The notes beneath the pieces were generated by a model. It worked only from the letters and a program-made list of their open reading frames with translations. It did no database searches and was not told the origin of the DNA. Made by a program: the position numbers and the translations under genes. From Macrocybe gigantea (Eukaryota; Basidiomycota; Agaricomycetes; Agaricales; Callistosporiaceae): a DNA stretch of 64,000 bases. The stretch spans positions 62,001 to 126,000 of the forward strand of contig SJRY01000080.1 of NCBI GenBank assembly GCA_011319805.1, given 5' to 3'. Positions 36,773 through 52,856 of the stretch are shown one piece after another. Each line of letters starts with the position of its first letter. Positions within the stretch are counted from its first letter, which is position 1.

Positions 36773-38975
36773 TTAGCCCGATTTTGCAAGTTTCTCCAAG
36801 GCTTCGATCGACAACGCTACACGCGGTTCACCGTCAGAATTTCCTGGATAAAGTAAAGCAGAAAGGAACAAACATTTTGGTCTTTCGAGGGGCAATCCAA
36901 GAGCGCGTGCCCAGACGAGCTGGGTGAGAGCACCCAAAGCTAGAGCAACAAATAAGAGATTTTTTTTTGAGTGGGATTTTCCACGAACCTCTTGAAACGC
37001 CGAATATGACTGTGTAATACTGGACGAAGAACTTGAACAAAGACAAAATCTAAGACCACCAATGAATTCCTACCTTAAACTCGGTGAGACCGTAGTGGTA
37101 GAGCACGCAACCTAATTGGCCTTTAGCTGACTTCAAGTGCAAGAGCGAATCAGAGAGTAGCGCACCGGAAGTGGCATCGACGTTGGGATAAGGGTTCTTA
37201 GTCTGTTAGAAAGAGCAGTTAATCTATGTTAATAATAACATGATCAAGCCATCTGTACCTTGCCATGTTCTTTCAACACTTGCGGAGCCACCTCAGACGT
37301 CTGATTGGGTCTGTCAGATTGCACACAAGTCTGATCGTATTGCAGCTTACCATGTTAACGAGTTTTATAATTGTGCTATTCTGCAGCTCTGGTCTAGAGT
37401 TGCAGAATTCTTGTAGAGCAATGAAACGTGGGTCTGGACTGCGAAGCACGCCATGACCGTAACTTGTAAAAGATGTGAGCCTGTCCGTCTTACGAGAAGA
37501 GACGTAAGATTGTACCCAGGAACAACTCGACCACTATTGAGCGTCTTCCAGAGATACTCCTTAATTTTCTCATGTGTAATCTCATCACCAATTTCGTCTT
37601 TCATGGCTAATTGCCATCTCAAGACTTCTTGATTTGCCAATCTGGAAACGCAATTCGTTGGTGAAGGACATAGCAGGCATCGTGAACGAGATTCTCACCC
37701 ATGCAAAGGACCAGCCAATGCGTATAAGGCTGCGGAATAAGCCAGATAGGGATCTGAAAGAGTTGACCCGACAAGATCTTCGCAGAGGGTTGTGAATGAG
37801 GGGATGAGAGTAGAGGCACCAAGGACTTACGAGCTGTGTGAGCCGAAGCATTCCCGCCTTCGTGATCTCCATGCAAAGCAATGTACAGACGGAGGTACTC
37901 TGTTAGGTCATGATTGTTGCCATATCCGAGCAGCCGCGCGTAGTTTCCTGCAAGACGCATGTAAGGGAAATAAACAGAACAACAGAGAAGAGAGACACTA
38001 ACCTACGAGATCCAAATCCTTTTCTATCGCGGGCAATGTTTGTTCAGGGTAATAGACATTGCGGTAGATTCGTGCAGCCAGAGCAGGCAGCTTGGCAATG
38101 AGGTTGATGCAGTCTTCCAAGGTATGCGTCCAGTATTCGCCCTTTCTGATTCCTTCTTCATATGCGGCTTGGAAGGAGCTCTCGTGATTGAGGGCTGCAA
38201 CGCCGATGCCGAGTTGAGTCATAGGATGAAGCGAGCGAGGAAGACTGGCAAAGGAAAGTCAGTCACAACAGCTATACTCGGTACGATGTTCGATACGGAC
38301 GAGTCGACAAGTTTTACAACGTAATTCGGCAGTTCTCCTTTCTCTGCAAGCTCCTTGGAGAGCTCTTGCGTCTGGGCCGGGGTGGGTACTCGGCCAGTAA
38401 GCAGGAGCCAAAGCATGCTTTCGGCAATGATCTCCTTGCCTCCCGGTGCAGGAGGAAGCACCTTTTGGCAGTCTGGAATTGTCATACCGTGAAAGCGGAT
38501 TCCCTGGTAGAAATGTTGGCGCCTTGCCGGTCCATAAAGCACATCCACTGTACCTCGACAGGATCCAGCACAGATGCGTCCCAAAGCATGGCCTTCAGGC
38601 CCCGCATACCGCCAATCACATTCTCGACCTGATATATAGCGGTCAGGATCGGAACCAAGCCAGAACGATGTCGAGGTGTCTAACCTTGACATCGCCAATA
38701 ACAGCTTGGCTGTGTTCGCTTTTCTGTATGTAAAGTTAGTCACATATGTGAGAGGTGAGCTAAAAGACAGCGGCTGACAAGCTTCTTCAGTTGGTCCTGC
38801 TTTGCCGGAATGACTTCCTGAAGCGTTTCCCGGAGCGACTGGAGTTGGGGTTAGATGTGCAAACAAGATGTGGAGTAAGTTGGGGAGCATTAACCTTTGT
38901 AGACGCGAGGCGTCGAGAGCCGGTGGAGAAGGCAGTTCTCGCAAGCGGTCGGAAAGCGACGGGGAGAAGGAACAT
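36773..38975 (-). CDS. CIT1: Mitochondrial citrate synthase
   Basis: Sixteen exons on the minus strand: 38975-38895, 38838-38779, 38723-38685, 38628-38554, 38503-38301, 38244-38003, 37947-37831, 37777-37699, 37641-37516, 37462-37351, 37300-37259, 37202-37166, 37111-37074, 37031-36989, 36939-36874, 36816-36773; 467 residues. Condenses acetyl-CoA and oxaloacetate in the TCA cycle. Arg/Ser-rich presequence ('[18 protein letters not shown]'); family blocks '[18 protein letters not shown]', '[20 protein letters not shown]', '[18 protein letters not shown]' (first catalytic His), '[14 protein letters not shown]' (second His) and '[11 protein letters not shown]'. No tripeptide peroxisomal signal at the C-terminus, so mitochondrial. 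Unusually dense introns for its length. Confidence 0.95.
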
Positions 38976-39106
38976 GGTGAATCGAGGCAAAGAGATGATA
39001 CCGGATTGCCGGTTGACCTTGTGTCCGACTTTGGCAAGTACATATTTGGTGATTACATATTCACTGCCATTTCCACGTCACGACTAACCATCCTTTTCCT
39101 CCAGAC
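38976..39106. promoter_or_regulatory. 131 bp shared promoter, citrate synthase / SEC66
   Basis: The two divergent start codons are 131 bp apart. The stretch is AT-rich near SEC66 (TACATATTTGG, TTACATATTC) but has no certain TATA box for either gene. Confidence 0.5.
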
Positions 39107-39911
39107 ATGGCATCTGTGCTGGTCCCCGTTCTTTACCTCCTCATCGTCTTTGGAGGTCTATCTGTGTTCAGTTATTTCTATCGAAGGCGCAACGCCAGTA
39201 AGTCGTTCTACCGACTAACTCACGGTCCACTCACTCTCCAAGTCTCTCAGCGCAGGCATATGAACCCTATTTTCCTTCGCATCCCGAACGCAACACGTAC
39301 ATCACGCTCCTCCAGCAGAAGAATCCCCGCCTCTGATGCCCTCCTCAAATCTGCTCTCGTCCGCCGCGCAATGGCCGACGTACAACGTGTCATGCGCATA
39401 CGCGAGGACAAACCTGCACTCCAAAACCTTCTCCAAAAAGGTTCAATAGGAGATGATCTATGGAACAGTTTACTGAACGCCGAGAAAGAGCTTGAGGCCG
39501 AAGTCATGGAAGTTATTGCCGAGGCCAACTCTTTTGTCGAAGGTTGGGGACAGGTCATTTTCCCAACCGCCAACGAGATGCTTGCGAACGAGAAAATGCG
39601 CTCAATCTACGAGCACACAGCACAGACGAAATTAGATCTAGGTATGCTTCTCCTTTGATGTTTAACTGTACACTTTAGAATATATCCAAACACACATGCC
39701 TGTAGAGCAGAAATATGGCGTCAAAGCCAAGCTCAGCACGGGCCCACCTCCAACGCCAACACCAAGCAAGCCTGCCAATGGACCCTCAGCACCTTCGACA
39801 CCTTCCGATCGTGGCGATGGCGAGACATCAAGATCGGTATGTCACGATGAAATATTGAGCTCTAACGTTTGCTCATGTTCGCAGGCGAAGAAGTCCAAAA
39901 AACGTAGATAG
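39107..39911 (+). CDS. SEC66: SEC66/SEC71 subunit of the ER post-translational translocon, with a one-base frame break
   Basis: Four exons: 39107-39197, 39251-39641, 39706-39836, 39885-39911; about 225 residues. One membrane segment at the very N-terminus ('VLVPVLYLLIVFGGLSVFSY'), then 'AYEPYFPSHPERNTYITLL', 'ALLKSALVRRAMADVQRVM', 'LLQKGSIGDDLWNSLL' and 'ANSFVEGWGQVIFPTANEML', all typical of Sec66, which joins Sec62/63/72 at Sec61. The lysine/arginine-rich end 'KKSKKRR' is cytosolic. Between 'LLQQKNP' and 'ASDALLK' the frame shifts in a CCCC run (39325-39328); dropping one C restores the expected sequence. Probably a sequence error. Confidence 0.88.
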
Positions 39912-40094
39912 TCCTGTCATGAACAGATTCTTTCTTCAATTATTGAAGGCTACCTCTGATAATTATTCCGAGCCGTATTGACAATATGAAGGGGAATTGG
40001 ATTGACGCGATTGCGAAGAATTACACTGGAAACAGAAGAAAATTCGAAATGAACTGAGATACATGATCCATGGCAGAACTGCGCCAAGAAGGCT

Positions 40095-44480
<4,386 letters not shown>

Positions 44481-45245
44481 CGACGGAAAACGTTTGAAGT
44501 ACGGACTTGGATAGGACGAGGTAGTGGTTCAGAGTGTAGCCAAGTGCCGACTTATCCACGTTGACGCAGAGGAGTAGTCGGTGCTGGGAGCTGGAGTGCA
44601 GTGTTATGATACGAATGCCTTACAAAGGTTCAGAGCTTGTGTAATGCGGGCTGTCCTCGGTCAAACCCGACCGAAGCCGGCAGAGTCCGCCTTTCTTAAA
44701 AAAAATTCGAGCTCCTGATAGACTTGAGTTCTTCTCAATCATTATCTCCTTGATCATAATTACGCTCTCGTCTCTTCTTGTGCTCTGCCACACGATCCTT
44801 AAATTATCTTGACAGGGAGGATCCTCCTCTACAGCGCCTTTTGCTGATCCACTGTCTTGTAATGAGTCAAAATCGTGTAAGAACAAGCCACATTTCCACC
44901 CCGTGCTGTCAAGGTCGCTCGTTCTGAGCGCTCCTCAGCCTCGTGGTTTTCTTGGTGATCTGCCACGACGGACAAGACGATGGATCTGGTTCCTGTCGCA
45001 GTTGTTTCCGTCGACGGCGAACATGTCTTATATACGGCTTGTAGCTTCAGTAATGAAATCGGTTGCCTTGAAAACCTTTTTTGATCAGAGGGCGTGATGA
45101 GCCTCAATTCTAGCAGCCAGGTTTCCCGCCTCATGTTTGCGGGTGGAATCCATGCCCTGGATAGCCTCTCAATTTCACGGCAAGCAATACGGCGGCATAG
45201 TCTAAGCGACCTTCCGACACTCTATCCCCGTCCTCATCCTCCTGG
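44481..45245. other. 765 bp divergent intergenic region, unassigned
   Basis: The longest gap in the window, between divergent USP7 and the disordered-protein gene. Overlapping short minus-strand open frames (about 44620-45134) have no motif, splice partner or codon pattern that I can defend. Probably two promoters with long leaders, or one small unrecognised gene. Confidence 0.4.
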
Positions 45246-48200
45246 ATGAAGAGCTTCTTCCAACGCATACACGGCCAATCTGGCGCACCAAAGTCCACAT
45301 CGAAACGGACTCACGAACCATACGACTCACGAACCACAAAGGAACGTTCTCAACCCAAGGATACCACTTCTGCTCGTCCCCCAGTACAATATACAGACTA
45401 TAAGCTATCGCATGTCAGAGACAACGCGAGAAGAAATGACGACGCGAAGCCTTCAGGTTTCAAGTATGCAACTATGCCGGTTATGGGGAAAAGAAGCCAT
45501 TCCTCTGGGCCGCAGCCTCCGTCCCAGACTGTGACCAACCCTTTCTACTCTCGATCGCAGTCCCATTCCAGAAGGCATGATGCCTACGACGACCGCCGTC
45601 AGCGTGACATACATATATTCGTATCTAGCTCCCAATCCTCGTTGGAGAAGGTTCAATACCACTCGGACTCTCCTAATTACCAGCGGCATGGTCGCTCCCG
45701 GAGTGACAATCCGCCAGTTGTTGTCTATCCCGCAGGCACGTCTGCTATTCAACTTCCCATTGCCCAACAGCTTTCGTCACGAAACGGCGACAGGAAACGT
45801 CATGTTCCCGAACAAATATACGTTGTTCGAGAGAGAAAACAGGATTCAGCGGGGTTTGTATCCAAAGTAGATAATCCGAGTGGGCTTGGAGGCCAGAAGG
45901 ACTACGCTCGACGAACTCGCAGAAAGGCTGAAGAATACCCTGTGAAAACCGGTCGAGACGGCTTTCCCCAGAATCCCCGTGTCTATGACGAGAAACGAAG
46001 TCATGAACGAGAGGTACCTCGCACATTTGACGCAGATAAGCCAGTTGGCTATGAACGCGATAAATCAGCTCGAGTGGAATCTAGACAGCGTGCAGCGGAA
46101 ACTGGCAGGGATTGGGCCTATCAAACGGACTGGGAGAGGGAAAAGCATGCACGTCTCGATAAGGGGGTGGACCCATACTCGGGAAAAAACGGGGAATGGC
46201 TTCGATCCAGAGAAAGAGAGGTTCGCTCGCGGGAGAAGGAGAAAGCACGACATCTTCACCGTGAGTCAGACAGCAAAGCAGAAAGAGAGGCGAGAGGACG
46301 AAAGGAGAGGGATGGCGAGAGAGACGGAAAGAGGGACCGGCAGAGTGAAGACGAATTGTATCAAGAGAGAAGGAAAGAAAGGGACCGGGACAGAGAATGG
46401 GCGAAGGAGAAAGACGGAGTGAAGGACAGGGAGCGGGAAAAGGAAAGGGAGAAGAGGGTTGTCAGGGAGAGAGAGAAGCAAACGACAAGGGAGAAGGAGA
46501 GAGATCTGGAATGGGAGAGTGCTAGAGACAAAGCAAGGTCGAATGACAACGCCCAAGGGAAGTATCAAGATGCAGCGCCGTATTCACTTCGAATGCCAGA
46601 AATGCGAGATATGGACGCGCGAAACAAGGTACCTAAGGACAAGAAGAACGACGCCGTTCCTCCACGGGACGGGCTTAGAGGCGTCATACGGAGCGACGGC
46701 GCTTTGCAGCAACGCGATGATCAAATACCTGACATCGTTCATGATCTACCCGGATCGAAGAGTCATAGCAAGAAGGTTTCACATAAGGCCGAAGCTGACG
46801 TGAAGGTATTTTTGTTGAACTTATCTTCACTAATTCGTACTCATTCATATTGCCGTACAAGGCGTTTGGCGACGCCCGCTTGAATCTTCCACAGCATGCT
46901 TCCCCAGAACCTGGCCCGTCCTACCAATCCTACGCTCCTCTGAATCAGATGGTACCATTTTGCCACTGTTTCTTCGAGCTGTGCTAACAAGAACCAGGTT
47001 TCCAGATCCCGACATGGTCAGCGCTTGCGAGCTTCTTCTAATGTTGTACTGATTACACTTCTAGGCGGTGGATCTGCTTCTCGTGACATTCTCCCTCCTT
47101 ATGCGATTCAACAGCCGCCTGTTCGCACTATAACGGATCCGCCATCTGCAGTATCCAAGGACTACCCACCAGGACCTGTGGACTTGTCGAAGTCTAATGG
47201 AACGAATAACGGATCTGGCAGGGGCAGACGCGAAGTACGTTTTTAATCGGCCAGCGTAAACCCACTCTCAGCTGTCTTCCGACGTGGGTAGACCCGCGCA
47301 AACCAGATACCTCAAATGAGCTCCAGGAAACTGGAGGTTAAGGCTAAGGATGTACCCGTTCACGGAGGTACAGCCCAGCTTCAGGTGTGTACTCACAAAG
47401 CATTTCTTGGCGCTTCTGGCTGTAGTTTTCGTTAAGCAGTCATCGGCGATTTATTCCAGCTCAGCAAAGCTGTCGTCTCACGGTCAGCATAATGCCTCTC
47501 ACGCAGCGGCCCCAACTCCTTTGCGCGAGGCGGGATCAGGAAACATTGCCCCAACCGGGATTTCTCCTAGCCAAAGCTCTAAGGGCAATCGTCTTCAAGA
47601 AGCCGCTAAGGTGTTGCCAGCCAGCGTGAACGCCACTTCGTCCAAAAATCGATCTTATTCCCCTCTTTTAAAAGAACCTCTGGACTCAGGGAATGCCCAG
47701 ACCACTGCTGCTGCTCCAGCGCTTCAAACCTACGTCCCTACACCTGGCGTCACATACGACCAATTTGTGCAGCGTACTAAAAATAATTCAATTTATGCGA
47801 CACAAGTTGGAAACATGACGCCGGTTCCACATGAAGGCATTGTAGTAGGACCAGCGATTTCGGACACTCTTCCATCAAGGCCTGCAGACTCAGCCCTAAG
47901 GACCACTCCCCAGGACAAGACTTATGAAATATCGTCAGCTGAAGGTGACACACGTCAATTAACATGTTGATCTAGTCTCTCACTCTAACGCAGCTCGACA
48001 AGGTTATTCTCAGCCTGACCTGTCCATGCCACGCCGACCAGGTTCAACCACGCAATCGTCTCACATCAATAGTCAGGGACTCGGCAAGCATGTATCGGTG
48101 AGCACTTGCCTTCTTCATTTCTGCCCCTCTGAACAATGACTTCTCCCAGGCTCAAACTGTAAGAACTTTGCTCGATTTTCCCGTCATACAGTCTCCTCAT

Positions 48201-50705
48201 TTCCTGATGGTCCTCAGGCGCCTTTGAATAATGTCCCTCACGTTTCGAACCAATCCTCCCGTGATTTTGATGCCGTGTCGCCACGAAGGGTGCCGGATTT
48301 GATTGAGAAGTACGAAAATCGTTTCCGTATGAACAATAATCCCGGCGAAGATCCCACTTCAATCCATCCATCACTGTCGGGTAGGCAAGGGCAGGAGCGT
48401 CTGCGCAATGTTCCTTCGAAGGCAAAACCACCTGATGGCATTGCGCTCCAGCCCCCCACCAATCAAGAGAATGTTACCTCGTCCCTGATGCACACAAGTC
48501 AAAGAGTCGCTCGAGACCGTCCGGGAGATATACCATCAGCATACGAGCAGCAGTCCAGTATTCCGAACAATCATTTGGGATTCAGTATTCCCGAACAGAC
48601 GTTCCGAGGCTATTCAGCCGAGATACCTATCGCACAAGGCAGCCACGAAGCCAAGAGTTTGGAAAATGCTCCTAGGTATTCTGGCATTCCAGCCTTGACT
48701 ACCCCTTCCCACGGTCGCCCTGAAGCTGCTACAAGTGGCTCAGATGGGAGAGTTATAGTGGCTACTCACTATTCCCATTCGAGCCAACAAGCAGTTTCCA
48801 GCGAACGACCTTCCAATCCATATGACTCCATCAAAGTTTACCCTACCATGTCATCCGAAGTCTTTGATGCCAGTCGTTCCGACAAAAGAGCACGAAACCT
48901 CTCCCAGGATGGCTATTCTCGTACAGAGTCGACACGAACTGGGATCAACGCTCAGAATCGGCATGCTTCTGAAATCAGCCACTTCATGGACACTTCTGAA
49001 TCCAAAGTCAAAGCGCAGCTGCAATCTCCGAAAGTTACCGGATCTCAGAAGCCTTTCATCGCGCAGCCTGGGTCTGTAGCCTCTGCCCGGCAACCTTCAA
49101 TTCCTTCTGTAATCCAGCATCCCGTTTTGGCACAATTGTTGTCGTCTCCCTCGCCTCAGCCTGGGCCCCAACACGGCAATGTGCCAAGCGAATGGTCGGG
49201 AGCAGGAATCAGCTCCACCATGACAACACCCATCATGCCATATTCCAATTCATCGCAAGTAAACATCCAGACCAGCTCTTCACCTGGAAAACCTCGATCT
49301 TCTCCTGGAAACTCCTCTAGAAACTTCACCATGTCCTCCTCCGGGCCAGAAGGAATACCCCGTTCAGAAAATACCTCCTCTCATTCTATGAATCATGAAT
49401 CGGAGCGCCCTTACCCTTCAACAAAGTCGACAGTCCCCCAGAACGCCAGACCTCAGCCATTAAAAACCCTTGCTTCTCATTCAAGACATACCTCGGACAG
49501 AGGTGATCATCGTTCCATGATGGAATCCACACGAGCAGCGTCCACTTTCGCATCAAACCAATACCCTCATCTAAGCGGTCCAGCATCAGGCACAAAAAAG
49601 TCTCAATCCGATGAGTTTCCTTCACGTTTACCCCCAACAAATACCTCTGATCGGTCAGAAGTTCCAACGTCCTCCTATCGTATAGATCCTAGCACGCATT
49701 CACGGACGTTAGCGTTGGCCGGTGGCCACCAAGTACAAGCAGGGGGCGCTGGTCGCTCGCGTTCTACTGCAGCTGTTGCGGAGTCTTACTCCTATGCGCA
49801 GCCTTTTACCGTTGAAGCCATGTCGGAAGCTGGGCAGCCGCCCACTTCTGAATCTTCGCAACCTTCGTCTGCCTCTCGACTTCCTTACACATCCGCTTCT
49901 CTTCAACAGCAGGATAGTGCTGCGGAATCGAGTAAGCGGATACGCAGTCAATCTGTCGCAGGTCAGAAGACCAGGATCTCATCGGATGAATCTCTTTTGA
50001 GGACCCCCTCGTCCCTCGCTCCTTCTACGCTAAGACCTACGGCGTCTCAATCATCCATTCCTGCGTCGACGTCCTCCCGTGCCCGTAAAAAGGGTCTGTT
50101 TGGCTTTCTACGGTCCATATCGGGCGGCTCATCGCAAAGCGCTGAAGATTTGCCTCCGAAATCATCTGCAGTAAAGAATGGCACGGCTGGCACAGATCTT
50201 AGGACCATACGCGTGAAGCTCGATCCTCCCCCCTCTCAAGCATCGTCGATCCTTCGAAGGAGATCATCGGGAAAGAAGTCGAACAGCAAGGCGTTTACTC
50301 CGTTCCGTTATCTCAGTTCGAAGAGGAACCGATCTATGTCGGCTGCGTCAATGGAAGCCCAGGATGGTACAGCAGTATGTTTGCATACAGCGTGCGGATA
50401 TTTCACTGCGAACTGACGTTCTTGTAAAGGCCAATACGGTCATCGGGTCGCCTACGGCTTCCATGCATAGTCAGGCTGCCTTGCAACCGCCTCCGTTGCG
50501 AGACGCAATGGCAGCCACAAGAGAATGGAGAGATCATGAGGCAACATTAGTCCGCCACCTTGCAGACGGGAAAATAAGACGCCAGCGTCCGGGAGTTGTC
50601 TTTGACCTAGAAGGCGACTCCTTTGAAGACGAACGACCACGAATGCCACGAACACGATCACATTCTCCAAACCCTCGCGCTCCTCACCATCACAGCACTA
50701 CGTAA
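45246..50705 (+). CDS. Very long intrinsically disordered protein, unknown function
   Basis: Ten exons: 45246-46805, 46862-46951, 46998-47016, 47065-47234, 47307-47384, 47437-47944, 47994-48097, 48150-48158, 48218-50374, 50430-50705; 1,656 residues. Almost entirely low complexity: Ser/Pro/Gln-rich, with a charged Arg/Glu/Lys/Asp block at about residues 320-440 (46.2-46.56 kb). Only the last ~150 residues look conserved: a basic patch 'SSRARKKGLFGFLRSIS', then 'SKAFTPFRYLSSKRNRSMS', and an acidic 'RPGVVFDLEGDSFEDE'. No enzyme motif or membrane segment. The charged block resembles RS/RE-type nuclear proteins, but the family is unknown to me. Two exons are microexons (19 nt and 9 nt). Confidence 0.75.
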
Positions 50706-50897
50706 ATTTCAGATACCCTGACTAATGGCTATCTATGCTTAACGCCGGACACGAATATACGCCATCGCTGTCTTTATGTATCATATAGTAATTTTAAACA
50801 CTTCTGAGAGTTGACAGATATAGATATATATATCTTTACTGTTCCTTGTGACGTTTCGTGTCGGTCACGGAACGTGACGACGCGCTCACCTCCTCCC

Positions 50898-52735
50898 ATG
50901 TACAAGAGTACAGCTCCAACACCCGTCTCTGATACTCGGAGCCAGCTGCAGGTCACCCATCACGGCCACCTGAAGTACCCACACAGGCTTAACTTGTAAG
51001 CTTTCGTGCTTTTAGAGCGAGCGTGTCTCGTATCACCATTCTCGCAGCTACGACAAACCCCCATTGTACGACGTGACGCTTGAGGAATTCGAGATATGCG
51101 CTCTCAATCGTCTGCGAATACTTGCTGAAGTTGAATCCTCTGCTGCTCGCAATCGCACTTGGGATGAGTTGAAGCAGGTCATAAACGACCAATGTCACAA
51201 ATATCTCCCATTAAGCGCTACATCGGCGAAATCCATAGACAGGGATTATGAGCGTAGAAGGGATCACCTAAGCCATTACGTGCTCAGACTCGCTTTTTGC
51301 CGATCGTGCGTGGTTCCCGTTTCCCCGTTGGGCGGAGCATGGCACGCTAAGGTGCCCATTAACTAGCGAAGAGCTGCGGCGTCGGTTCGTGAAGGCTGAA
51401 ACCACGCTTTTCAAGCTTCGCTACCAAGAAGATGATCGTGCAGAGAGGGATGCATTCTTGGATTCGCGTGATTTTGGTTGGCTGGACGTGAGTACGGCTG
51501 ATTGACTATTGCTGCATATCCAAGGAAAGAGCGCGATCGCGTAGGTCGATAGCGATGAAAAGGCTAAATACGCAGAAGACTTGATCTCCTATGGTCACTT
51601 TGCGAAATCACAGGATGAAAGACAGGCATTCGACTCTGAAAAATACTTCAAGGTAACCCCCCGAGTACTTCCGTTGCTGAATCCAACATTTACGCGCCTT
51701 AGGTGAAGTGGACGCGAGTCCCTGATTTGGTTGAAAAAAGGAAGACGTTCGTAAAGCGTGGATGGGCTTACGTTCCTGCAAGAGAACAATCAAGCATTGT
51801 ATTTCATGAATTTGAGACCCATCTAACGAGAGCCCTCGAGGTAACCCACTCATACCACACTTGAGACTTAATCATGGACGGTGTCTAGATGACAGCAAGG
51901 TCGTTTCCACGCCTAGATGAAGACGATCGGCTAGTGCCTATCTTGGATAACCTGTCGCAAGGCTTTCTGCTGGGTGTTCCGTCGGACTGGACAGGCTCTA
52001 TTCAAGAACATACAGGGGGAGAGATCAAAGCAGAGATGATCGATGACCTCGCCAAGAAGCATTTCCCGTTATGCATGCGTAGCCTTCATGACGCCTTACG
52101 GAGGGACCACCATTTGAAGCATTTTGGGCGCCTGCAGTATGGACTATTCTTGAAGGTGCACAGTGGATTTTCCTTCTTTCAATTAGAAACACGCTGATCC
52201 GGAATTTGTGCGAAGGTGTTGGGATTGTCCATCGAAGAGGCCATTGTCTTTTGGAGGAAGTCGTTTGATAGAATCACAGACGACAAATTCAATAAAGAAT
52301 ACAGGTACAATATCCGACACTCCTACGGATTGGAGGGTCGACGCGCCAATTATCCGGCAAAAAGGTAGGTGGTGTGACACGAGTGAATGTGTGAATCGCT
52401 CAAAAAAAGGCAGTTGTCAACAAATATTGACACCGGGACCATCTGATCACGGTTGTCCTTATCGGCATTACTCTCCGGAAAACCTTGAATCAGCATTGCG
52501 AACGGCATATTCCTCGCAGGGCTTGACTGACATGCATTTACCGGAAGTTATGGCACTGGTAAAGGCTGGTTCTTATCATGTGGCGTGCACCAGAGTGTTT
52601 GAGCTGACACATGCCGCGTTCGGGGTCAAGAAGAACGAAGGGGTAGGTGGCGGGGAGAGCGTTACGCATCCGAATCAGTACGCAGCTCGCAGCATGGACC
52701 TGCAGAAGAGCTCGGATGATATGGCTGTTGATTAG
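50898..52735 (+). CDS. PRI2: DNA primase large subunit
   Basis: Eight exons: 50898-50995, 51048-51305, 51367-51487, 51545-51652, 51703-51840, 51889-52155, 52216-52364, 52414-52735; 486 residues. Partners PRI1 in the pol-alpha/primase complex that makes RNA-DNA primers. N-terminal 'FYDKPPLYDVTLEEFEICAL' and the C-terminal Fe-S domain 'FPLCMRSLHDALRRDHHLKH', 'LQYGLFLKVLGLSIEEAIVF', 'YNIRHSYGLEGRRANYPAKS'. All four cluster cysteines are present: in PLCMRSLH, KSCQQIL, HGCPYRH and VACTRVF. The downstream intergenic space to CHO1 is only 121 bp. Confidence 0.95.
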
Positions 52736-52762
52736 ATTAGATGTAATATGTAATAATAATAA

Positions 52763-52772
52763 ATTTCACGTG
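52763..52772 (+). promoter_or_regulatory. UAS-INO/ICRE-like element upstream of CHO1
   Basis: ATTTCACGTG, a perfect match to the yeast inositol/choline response consensus WYTTCAYRTG, with a full E-box core (CACGTG). It lies 85 bp upstream of the CHO1 start codon, in the 121 bp gap after PRI2. In budding yeast this element controls CHO1 through Ino2/Ino4; whether a bHLH pair does so here is unknown. Confidence 0.5.
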
Positions 52773-52856
52773 ACAAAGAGACCACCTTTTCTGGTCCCGG
52801 TGGCGAGAGCCCATCTTCAGTTCACGCTTGTAACGCTTTTTTACGACAAAGTCGTA

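Noticed and set aside
46065..46568. Leu/Ser/Phe-rich open frames antisense to the charged Arg/Glu block, looking like membrane proteins
   Set aside because: Reverse complement of GAR-rich Arg/Glu codons always yields Leu/Ser/Phe; no gene features.
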